NCBI GenBank assembly: GCA_022736275.1
Contig: DZBJ01000010.1
Coordinates: 35,840-73,090 of the forward strand
DNA from: Rikenella microfusus
Lineage (GTDB): Bacteria > Bacteroidota > Bacteroidia > Bacteroidales > VadinHA17
Direction: 5' to 3'
Length of the DNA: 37,251 bases
Both the position numbers and the translations under genes were made by a program. This document shows, piece by piece, positions 1-6,359 of this stretch. Under the pieces are notes generated by a model, which was not told the origin of the DNA, made no database searches, and saw nothing but the letters and a program-made list of their open reading frames with translations. Within the stretch, counting starts at the first letter, position 1, and every line of letters begins with the position of its first letter.

Positions 1-127
1 CAGCCGGCAGTCCTCAGTCAGCAGCCGGCAGTCCTCAGTCAGCAGCCGGCAGTCCAAATCAGTCCTCAGTCAGCAGCCGGCAGTCCTCAGTCAGCAGCCG
101 GCAGTCCAAATCAGTCCTCAGCCGGCA
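1..127. repeat. Tandem repeat array, 21-bp unit
   Basis: A unit of about 21 bp (three 7-bp steps, built from GGCAGTC- and TCAGTC-like words) is repeated about five times. Some copies carry a 10-bp insertion that includes AAATCAGTCC. The array belongs to the same sequence family as the 7-bp arrays at other gene boundaries here. It may lie downstream of a gene outside the window. I see no coding capacity in it. Confidence 0.9.
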
Positions 128-151
128 ATAAGGGATAAGATGTATAATCTT

Positions 152-177
152 ACGCTGTAGGCGTTAACGTATTGTAG
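152..177 (+). repeat. Hairpin repeat element, copy 1
   Basis: A 26-bp element starting ACGC-TGTAG-GCGT (4-bp stem) and followed by a tail resembling TTAACGTATTGTA. A diverged second copy lies at 200-224. Between the copies the third stem base changes G to T while its partner changes C to A, so pairing is kept. That points to a conserved RNA or DNA hairpin. Function unknown. Confidence 0.6.
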
Positions 178-199
178 TTCAGGAAAATGTCTTTTTTTT

Positions 200-224
200 A
201 CTCCGTAGGAGTTGAAGTATTGTC
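200..224 (+). repeat. Hairpin repeat element, copy 2
   Basis: Second copy of the element at 152-177: ACTCC-GTA-GGAGT stem, then a TTGAAGTATTGT tail. The rest of 225-339 holds no recognisable gene. An open frame runs through it from 187 into the C45-like gene, but the protein family and the signal peptide argue for the start at 340. Confidence 0.6.
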
Positions 225-339
225 TCTTACGGGTACGGGATTGACATTTCCGGACGGGTTAAAAAATCTTAACGCACAGGGTGGAGCTGAGCGCCGGAGC
301 AAAAAAGATTTACCTTTAACGAAATTATTTCGCAACCTG

Positions 340-1572
340 ATGAAAAAAACAGTCCTCACCCTTTTACTGCTGGCCGCTGCAGCCGCAACGGGAGACCTGT
401 GGTCATGCACCACCTTCCTCATGTCAGGCAGGTACACTCCTGACGGAAGGCCGATACTCTACAAGCACCGTGACACAGGCACCCTCGACAATGCCCTGGT
501 CTTTTTCACCGACGGTAAATACCAGTATATAGGAATGGTCGACTCCAAAGATTCATGGAAGCAGGAGGTATGGGGAGGATTTAACTCCGCCGGCTTTGCC
601 ATCATAAACTCGGCTGCCTATAACAACAACAGCGGCGACACCACAAAATTTGCCGACCAGGAGGGTGTGGTGATGAAACAGGCTCTGATGAGCTGCGCCA
701 CTCTGGCCGACTTTGAAAAGATGCTTACTGACATGCCCAGGCCACTTGGAGTGGATGCCAACTTCGGAGTGATAGATGCGCAGGGCGGTGCCGCCTATTA
801 TGAAACCGGCAACTTCAGCTTCAAAAAGATCGATGCCAATGACCCGGCGCTCGCCCCCTACGGACTGCTGATACGCACCAACCACTCCTTCACCGGCACT
901 GTTGACGTCGGAGGCGGGTATATCAGGTATGCCACCGCCAGCGAAGCGCTGAACATGGCCCTGGCACAGAAGAGACTTGATCCACAGTACCTGATCAACA
1001 GCATCTCGCGCAATCTTAAGCACTCCCTCACGGACGTCAACCTCAGGGCTGACCTTCCTGCAGACGCTGCCACAGCCACATTCAGGAACTTCGAGGATTT
1101 CATTCCCCGCACCTCATCCGCTTCAGTAATGATGGTCGTCGGAGCAGCAAAGGGTGAAGACCCTGACAATGCCATGATGTGGACCCTTACAGGATTCCCG
1201 CTCACAACAATGGTTGTTCCCGTTTGGGTCAGCGCAGGCAAGAACCTGCCACAGGTGGTGACAATAAAGGAGAACATGCATGCACCGTTATGCGATGCGG
1301 CAATGACCCTCAAGCGCCAGCTTTTCCCCATCACCCCCGGCTCAGGAGGGAAATACATGAACATTGCCCTGCTGCTCAACGGTGAGAAGACGGGATTTCT
1401 TCAGAAGATTGAACCGGCTGAGGATATGATCTTCATGAAAACCAGGGAGCTGACAGCTTCAGGCCCCGGGAAAGGCAAACCGCAGAAGGATAAGATAATT
1501 GAGCATTATAAATGGCTCGACAGTTATATAATGCAGTCGTACAGAGATTTGTTCGGAGTAGAAATAAAGTAA
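340..1572 (+). CDS. Secreted C45/choloylglycine-hydrolase-like Ntn amidohydrolase
   Basis: A 410-residue protein related to acyl-CoA:6-aminopenicillanic acid acyltransferase (peptidase C45) and other linear-amide C-N hydrolases. These are Ntn enzymes whose exposed N-terminal Cys is both nucleophile and base. I chose the ATG at 340 because it gives a standard signal peptide (MKKT, then a Leu/Ala-rich core) ending just before Cys23, which opens the CTTFLMSGRYTPDGRP motif. The family Arg lies in KHRDT, and Asn-containing motifs GGFNSAG and RTNHS follow. The frame is open back to 187, but that part is repeat DNA. The protein is probably exported and cleaved next to Cys23. The substrate cannot be read from sequence; amides or N-acyl amino acids are possible. 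It is 12 bp from the M14 gene downstream, so probably in one operon with two secreted peptidase-family proteins. Confidence 0.82.
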   Translation: MKKTVLTLLLLAAAAATGDLWSCTTFLMSGRYTPDGRPILYKHRDTGTLDNALVFFTDGKYQYIGMVDSKDSWKQEVWGGFNSAGFAIINSAAYNNNSGDTTKFADQEGVVMKQALMSCATLADFEKMLTDMPRPLGVDANFGVIDAQGGAAYYETGNFSFKKIDANDPALAPYGLLIRTNHSFTGTVDVGGGYIRYATASEALNMALAQKRLDPQYLINSISRNLKHSLTDVNLRADLPADAATATFRNFEDFIPRTSSASVMMVVGAAKGEDPDNAMMWTLTGFPLTTMVVPVWVSAGKNLPQVVTIKENMHAPLCDAAMTLKRQLFPITPGSGGKYMNIALLLNGEKTGFLQKIEPAEDMIFMKTRELTASGPGKGKPQKDKIIEHYKWLDSYIMQSYRDLFGVEIK

Positions 1573-1584
1573 AGTTACCGGTAA

Positions 1585-3600
1585 ATGAGAATAACACAAT
1601 TTTCTGCAACAAGGGGCATTGTGCTTCTTGCTGCCGCACTGCTGGCTTTCCCCTGGTCTGCATCGGCCATTGAGAAGTACAGTGACCCGGCGGGGGTTAA
1701 CAAGCGCATTGAGCAGCTTCGTCAGAGCTCTCCGTCATTGGTGAAGGTGCACAAGATGGCCGTCACACCAGGCGGACGGGAGATGCTGATGATCGAGATC
1801 GGGAAAGCAGGTACTGCCGTACCAGCTGTGATGGTCACCGCAAACATGACGGGCACCACACCTGTCGCCACCGAGGCAGCACTGTCGCTTGCCTCGCGCA
1901 TCGCATCCGATGCATCACTCCCGGTCAGCCATACATGGTATATAATCCCGATGGGTAATCCCGACGCCTATGCCCGTTTCTTCATGAAACCCCTCTGGTC
2001 TGATCCCGGAAATGCCACGCCATTCAATGACGATACCGATGATCAGACTGATGAGGACGGTTACAATGACCTCAATAATGACGGCCTCATCACCCAGATG
2101 AGGGTGAAGGCTCACGACGGAACATGGGTGCCGGTTGAAGATGAGCCTCGACTGATGCGCAGGGCCGATGCAGCAAAGGGTGAGAAAGGCATTTACAAGC
2201 TTTACAGTGAAGGTACAGATGACGACGGCGACGGACAGTACAATGAGGATGCCCCGGGCGGAACCAACGTCAATATCAACTTTCCCCACCTCTTTAAAAG
2301 CTTCGGGAAGCGAAGCGGACTCTACCCCGGCTCGGCGCCCGAGTCGGAGGCACTGCTGAAGTTCGCTTTTGCTCATCCCGAAATAGCCATGGTCTTCTCC
2401 TTCGGTACAACCAACTTCCTCCTTGCCCCTCCACAGGGTGGCAGAAAAGGCTCGCTGGATACCGAAAACATAAGGATACCGAGGGAGATAGGAACGGCAC
2501 TGGGGGTGGATGTCTCCCGGACCTACACCATGGATGAGATCATGGAGATGGTTCAGCCGATGCTGCCTCCCGGCATGACGGCCGATGAGAGCATGATCGC
2601 CGGCTTCCTGGGACTGGGAGCTGTGGTCAATCCCTTGCCGGAAGATATCTCATTCTACAATGAAATCTCATCGGATTACAAAGAGTACCTGAAGAAAAAG
2701 GGCGTGACCCAGGAGCGGTTTGACCCGGCTCAACCTGAGGATGGCTCATTCGAACTGTGGTCATATTATCAACTGGGACTGCCAGTCTTCACGATGGATA
2801 TGTGGGGTCTGCCCAAACCGAAGGAGGAGAAGAAGGAGAGCGACGGTATCACCACCGAGTCTCTTGAGAAGATGTCTTCTGAAGAATTTCTGGCGCTGGG
2901 AGAGGAGAAGATTGCCTCTTTCCTGAAGGAGAGTGGTGCCCCGGCACAGTACAACGCAAAAATGGTGATGGGAATAGTGAGCAGCGGACAGATGAAGCCG
3001 GCACAGATGGCGGCCATGATGAAACAGATGCCTGCTCCGAAGAAGGATGAGAAGAAGGGTGATCCGAAGGAGACAGCACTGCTGGCCTATTCAGACAAAC
3101 ACCTGGAAGGGAAGGGATTCGTGCCCTGGACAGCATACAAACACCCGACGCTCGGCGACGTTGAGATAGGAGGGATCGCCCCGTTCGCCGAAAACACACC
3201 GCCGGCATCGGTGGTTGACTCGCTTCTTGATCTTCACCTGCCCTATTTGTTGGGACTCGTGAAGCGGTTGCCAAAGCTGGCTATTGCGGAGACGAAGATG
3301 ACAGACAAGGGAGGCGGTGTATACCAGCTCGAGGCATGGGTGACGAATGAGGGATTCCTCCCGTTCCCAACAGCTATGGGCAAGAGGAACAAAGTCCCGG
3401 CACCGGCAATAATGACGATTGAGGGAGATGGCATAGAGATCCTCTCCGGGAAAAAGAGGACTCCCGTAAACGATATGGGAGGAATGAAATCGGCCAGGTA
3501 TCTCTGGCTGGTCAGGTCCCCGAAAAAGGGAACCGTGACAATAAGGCTTGAATCAAAACAGGCCGGGATTGATTCAGAAAAGATAACTATCGGAGGTTAG
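1585..3600 (+). CDS. Secreted M14 carboxypeptidase-fold pseudoenzyme
   Basis: A 671-residue protein with a signal peptide (residues 1-28, ending SASA) and clear homology to the M14 metallopeptidase encoded next. Aligned with that neighbour, every catalytic position has changed: the HxxE zinc motif is TGTT (His to Thr89, Glu to Thr92), the substrate-binding NR pair is N230-I231, the third zinc ligand is Gly274 in FSFGTTN, and the catalytic Glu region reads PVFTMDMW. Surrounding framework residues are kept, and the reading frame is intact, so it is a maintained non-peptidase rather than a decayed gene. Asp-rich calcium-type loops occur near 149-166 and 211-222 (DDDGDG). A Lys/Met/Ala-rich insertion sits around 440-500. 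The end of the gene supplies GGAGG just before the next start codon, 2 bp after this stop, so the two are probably translationally coupled. It may act as a substrate-binding or chaperone partner. Confidence 0.82.
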   Translation: MRITQFSATRGIVLLAAALLAFPWSASAIEKYSDPAGVNKRIEQLRQSSPSLVKVHKMAVTPGGREMLMIEIGKAGTAVPAVMVTANMTGTTPVATEAALSLASRIASDASLPVSHTWYIIPMGNPDAYARFFMKPLWSDPGNATPFNDDTDDQTDEDGYNDLNNDGLITQMRVKAHDGTWVPVEDEPRLMRRADAAKGEKGIYKLYSEGTDDDGDGQYNEDAPGGTNVNINFPHLFKSFGKRSGLYPGSAPESEALLKFAFAHPEIAMVFSFGTTNFLLAPPQGGRKGSLDTENIRIPREIGTALGVDVSRTYTMDEIMEMVQPMLPPGMTADESMIAGFLGLGAVVNPLPEDISFYNEISSDYKEYLKKKGVTQERFDPAQPEDGSFELWSYYQLGLPVFTMDMWGLPKPKEEKKESDGITTESLEKMSSEEFLALGEEKIASFLKESGAPAQYNAKMVMGIVSSGQMKPAQMAAMMKQMPAPKKDEKKGDPKETALLAYSDKHLEGKGFVPWTAYKHPTLGDVEIGGIAPFAENTPPASVVDSLLDLHLPYLLGLVKRLPKLAIAETKMTDKGGGVYQLEAWVTNEGFLPFPTAMGKRNKVPAPAIMTIEGDGIEILSGKKRTPVNDMGGMKSARYLWLVRSPKKGTVTIRLESKQAGIDSEKITIGG

Positions 3601-3602
3601 CC

Positions 3603-5345
3603 ATGAGAGGAAAAAGATCATTCATGACCGCGGCACTGACGGCTCTTGCCATCGTGCTGATACAGGCACAGGAGGTTAAGGTGCCACTGAGGTTCGACTT
3701 TTATTACAGTTACGAAAAGGTTGTTGAAGCCCTCAAGGCTCTTAATACGGCTTATCCGGAGATGACTAAGCTTGACCAGGTTGGGAAGAGCGAGGAGGGG
3801 AGGATCATCTGGGCACTGACAATCAATAACCCGAAGACGGGAGAACCCTTTTCAAAACCCGGCGTTTACGTCGACGGCAACATCCACGGTAACGAGATAC
3901 AGGCCTCCGAGGTGTGCCTCTACCTGGCAAACAGGCTGCTTACCAACTATGGCAAGCTGAAGGAGATAACCGAGGTGGTTGACCGCAACGTCTACTATAT
4001 CATACCTGTGGTCAATGTCGATGGCAGGGCGCATTTCTTTGATGATGCTAATAATCCAAGTTCCAACCGCGGACTCCGGATATCAGTGGATGATGACCGC
4101 GACGGCCTTTATGACGAGGACGGTCCGGATGATGTCGACGGCGACGGAAACATTACCACGATGAGGATAAGGGATACCCTTGGCAGGCTCAGGACCGATC
4201 CTTCCGATAAAAGGCTGATGATTGCCATCAAGCCCGGGGAGAAGGGCGAATGGACAAGACTGGGGCAGGAGGGGATCGACAATGACGGTGACGGCGTGGT
4301 CAATGAAGACGGTGAAGGGTATGTTGACGGCAACCGAAACTGGGGATACAACTGGCAACCTCCGTATGTGCAGAGGGGAGCAGGAAATTATCCTTTTGAG
4401 GGAAGCGGAATAAAAGCCATCGCCGAATGGATGCTGGTACGCCCCAACATCATAATGGTGTTCGCCTTCCACAACAACGGGGGGATGTACCTCAGGGGCC
4501 CGTCGTTCAAGGCTGCGGGAGAGCTGCCCCAGGGAGACATATCAGTATATGACTACCTTGGGAAGAACATTGAAAAGATCGTTCCCGGCTATGAATACCT
4601 GATAAGCTGGAAAGACCTCTATTCGACCTATGGCGACTTCACGGACTTCACTAATAACCTGGTTGGCTCATACTCGTTTGTCGGCGAGTTGTTCCAGGTG
4701 GAGACCGAAACCTTCGACGGGACCATGATGAGAAAACAGGAGGAGAGATCAATGTTCGGAGAATCATCCGATGCCGAGCGGCAGAGGCTGCTCTTCAATG
4801 ACAATGTCGTGCAGGGCGGGCAGTTCGTCGAGTGGAAGGCGTATAAGCATCCGCTCTACGGCGATATTGAGGTTGGCGGATGGACGAAGATGAGCTCCAG
4901 GCTGCCGCATCCGTTCATGCTCCAGGACCTCGTCCACAGGAACGCCTCGGCGGTGATCTTCACGGCACAGTACACTCCCAAAGTGGTGATGGATGTGTTT
5001 GAGGTGAAAAAGATTGACAGCGACCTCTGGCGGGTGAGAGTCAGGCTGGTGAATGAGGGGGTGATGCCTTCAGTCACGCATGCCTCAATGAAGAACAAGC
5101 TCTACCCGCCTGATATTCTCAGCCTGACGGGCAGCGGTGCCAAGGTGGTAAGCGGTGGCGTGCTGAAAGATCCCTATATGGAACTCGTTGACTATAAGGA
5201 ATACAGGCCTGAGGTGCAGATGTGCCAGGTGCCGGGGTCAGGAAAGACAGAATACCAGTTCCTGGTAAGCGGGAAAGGCAGTATTGAACTCAGATTTGAA
5301 TCGGCCAAGGCAGGGAAAATCAGCAAGACAGTGGCGCTCAAATAG
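3603..5345 (+). CDS. Secreted M14 zinc carboxypeptidase
   Basis: A 580-residue exported peptidase of family M14. Signal peptide at residues 1-22 (ending IQAQ). The zinc motif is intact: NIHGNE with His95 and Glu98, third ligand His290 in FAFHNNGG, substrate-binding Asn244-Arg245 in DGNRNW, and a likely catalytic Glu in VETET (Glu367 or Glu369). Between the motifs lie three acidic loops (DDDRDG at 163-168, VDGDGN at 178-183, DNDGDG at 226-231) that resemble calcium-binding DxDxDG loops; similar ones occur in the paralogue upstream. A beta-rich C-terminal region (from about 410) is shared with that paralogue. There is no obvious type IX secretion sorting domain. It starts 2 bp after the upstream gene. 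Its stop codon is the first TAG of a TAGGCAT/TAGGCAA heptamer array. Substrate specificity is not predictable. Confidence 0.88.
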   Translation: MRGKRSFMTAALTALAIVLIQAQEVKVPLRFDFYYSYEKVVEALKALNTAYPEMTKLDQVGKSEEGRIIWALTINNPKTGEPFSKPGVYVDGNIHGNEIQASEVCLYLANRLLTNYGKLKEITEVVDRNVYYIIPVVNVDGRAHFFDDANNPSSNRGLRISVDDDRDGLYDEDGPDDVDGDGNITTMRIRDTLGRLRTDPSDKRLMIAIKPGEKGEWTRLGQEGIDNDGDGVVNEDGEGYVDGNRNWGYNWQPPYVQRGAGNYPFEGSGIKAIAEWMLVRPNIIMVFAFHNNGGMYLRGPSFKAAGELPQGDISVYDYLGKNIEKIVPGYEYLISWKDLYSTYGDFTDFTNNLVGSYSFVGELFQVETETFDGTMMRKQEERSMFGESSDAERQRLLFNDNVVQGGQFVEWKAYKHPLYGDIEVGGWTKMSSRLPHPFMLQDLVHRNASAVIFTAQYTPKVVMDVFEVKKIDSDLWRVRVRLVNEGVMPSVTHASMKNKLYPPDILSLTGSGAKVVSGGVLKDPYMELVDYKEYRPEVQMCQVPGSGKTEYQFLVSGKGSIELRFESAKAGKISKTVALK

Positions 5346-5458
5346 GCATTAGGCATTAGGCAATAGGCAATAGGCAATAGTGGTGGCAAAATACAAATAG
5401 ATTCTGCGTATCATTCAGACAGTCAGACTACTGCCTGCTGCCTACTCCCTACTGCCTA
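5343..5458. repeat. Two opposed 7-bp repeat arrays between convergent genes
   Basis: From the M14 stop rightward: TAGGCAT x2, TAGGCAA x3, TAG. From the PPK2 stop on the minus strand: TAGGCAG, TAGGGAG, TAGGCAG, CAGGCAG, TAGTCT. Each array reads in the sense direction of its gene and its first TAG is the gene's stop codon. About 30 bp of plain sequence lies between. No gene. Confidence 0.92.
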
Positions 5459-6223
5459 CTGTTTGAATTTCTCTGTAACGAGCGGCGGCCATTGAAGGTC
5501 GAGACCTTTCAGGGTTCTGAGGACCACTTCAGCAACAGCGTACAGTTTCTGCCAGTTCTTATCGGCAGGAGCTACATGCCACGGCACATCGTTGCAGCGG
5601 GTGAGAACCTGCTGGTATACTTCAAGATACTCATCGAACTTCTCCCTCGTATCCCAGTCGCCGTCCTTGTGCTTCCAGTGCTTCTCCTTCATCTCAATGC
5701 GCTCCATCAGCCTCTGCTTCTGCGCCTCTTTTGATACATTCAGGAAGAACTTCACAACCTTCGTGCCGTGGTCCTCAAGCATCTTCTCGAAGGTGTTGAT
5801 GGTTTCATACCGCTTCTCAATGATATCAGCGGGTATGTACTTTCCAACCGTTGGCACCAGTATATCCTCATAGTGTGACCTGATGAAAACCTGCATCACA
5901 CCATTGGCCGGGCATACCTTGTGCACCCTCCAGAGAAAATCGTGCGAATACTCCAGGTCAGTGGGTTTCTTGAAACTGTACACTTCAAAGCCAACCGGAT
6001 TGCAATACCTCAGCAGACCTTTCGTAAGACCGTCCTTGCCCGAGGCATCGGTGCCCTGCAGGACAACTATCATGCTGTACTTGCCATGGGCGTACATCTT
6101 GTACTGAAGCTCGCCGATCTCCTTCAGCATCTTCTTTGTCTTCTTCTCCGTCTCCTTCTTGTTCCACTCCTTGTTGAAGGTGGGGTAATCAGTTATTTTC
6201 ATGATGTCATGTTTATGCTTCAT
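5456..6223 (-). CDS. ppk2: Polyphosphate kinase 2 family protein
   Basis: A 255-residue cytoplasmic PPK2-family enzyme, which transfers phosphate between polyphosphate and nucleotides (usually polyP-driven phosphorylation of ADP, GDP or AMP). The P-loop is GTDASGKDG at residues 57-65 and the Walker B/lid region contains RSHYED near 115-120, followed by basic residues. Length is normal for a single-domain PPK2. Which nucleotide it prefers cannot be decided from the motifs alone. The first ATG (6223) gives a 7-residue leader before a second Met (MKITDYP), which could be the true start. The upstream region is an AATTAAG heptamer array with no Shine-Dalgarno sequence. The last codon CAG and the TAG stop fall inside a GGCAGTA-type heptamer array. 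Confidence 0.92.
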   Translation of the reverse strand: MKHKHDIMKITDYPTFNKEWNKKETEKKTKKMLKEIGELQYKMYAHGKYSMIVVLQGTDASGKDGLTKGLLRYCNPVGFEVYSFKKPTDLEYSHDFLWRVHKVCPANGVMQVFIRSHYEDILVPTVGKYIPADIIEKRYETINTFEKMLEDHGTKVVKFFLNVSKEAQKQRLMERIEMKEKHWKHKDGDWDTREKFDEYLEVYQQVLTRCNDVPWHVAPADKNWQKLYAVAEVVLRTLKGLDLQWPPLVTEKFKQ

Positions 6224-6227
6224 GTAA

Positions 6228-6259
6228 AATTAAGAATTAAGAGTGAAGAATCAAGAATT
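6228..6259. repeat. AATTAAG-type 7-bp array
   Basis: Four 7-bp steps (AATTAAG, AATTAAG, AGTGAAG, AATCAAG) then AATT, lying directly upstream of ppk2 between two divergent genes. The same unit recurs near 10310, 16610, 31285 and 34705. Confidence 0.85.
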
Positions 6260-6266
6260 GCCATCT

Positions 6267-6298
6267 CTTTTCAGGTCACAGGGTGACACTTATATCTG
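6267..6298 (+). promoter_or_regulatory. Possible promoter of the 6360 gene
   Basis: TTTT (6267-6270), 20 bp, then TATATCTG (6291-6298). This differs by one base in each element from the Bacteroidetes pattern TTTG/TAnnTTTG. It would give a leader of about 55 nt before the ATG at 6360. A weak call. Confidence 0.35.
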
Positions 6299-6359
6299 TA
6301 ATGAAATACCAAAGCGGTGGCCGTAAGCGTTGTAAATCAACAATAACCCCCTTTCAGTA

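Noticed and set aside
1..130. Possible CRISPR array
   Set aside because: The repeats are direct and contiguous with no unique spacers, and no cas genes are nearby.
187..339. N-terminal extension of the C45-like protein
   Set aside because: It is translated from a repeat element and precedes a standard signal peptide that begins at 340.
553..1379. Long open frames on the minus strand inside the C45-like gene
   Set aside because: They lie opposite a gene with clear family motifs and encode no recognisable protein.
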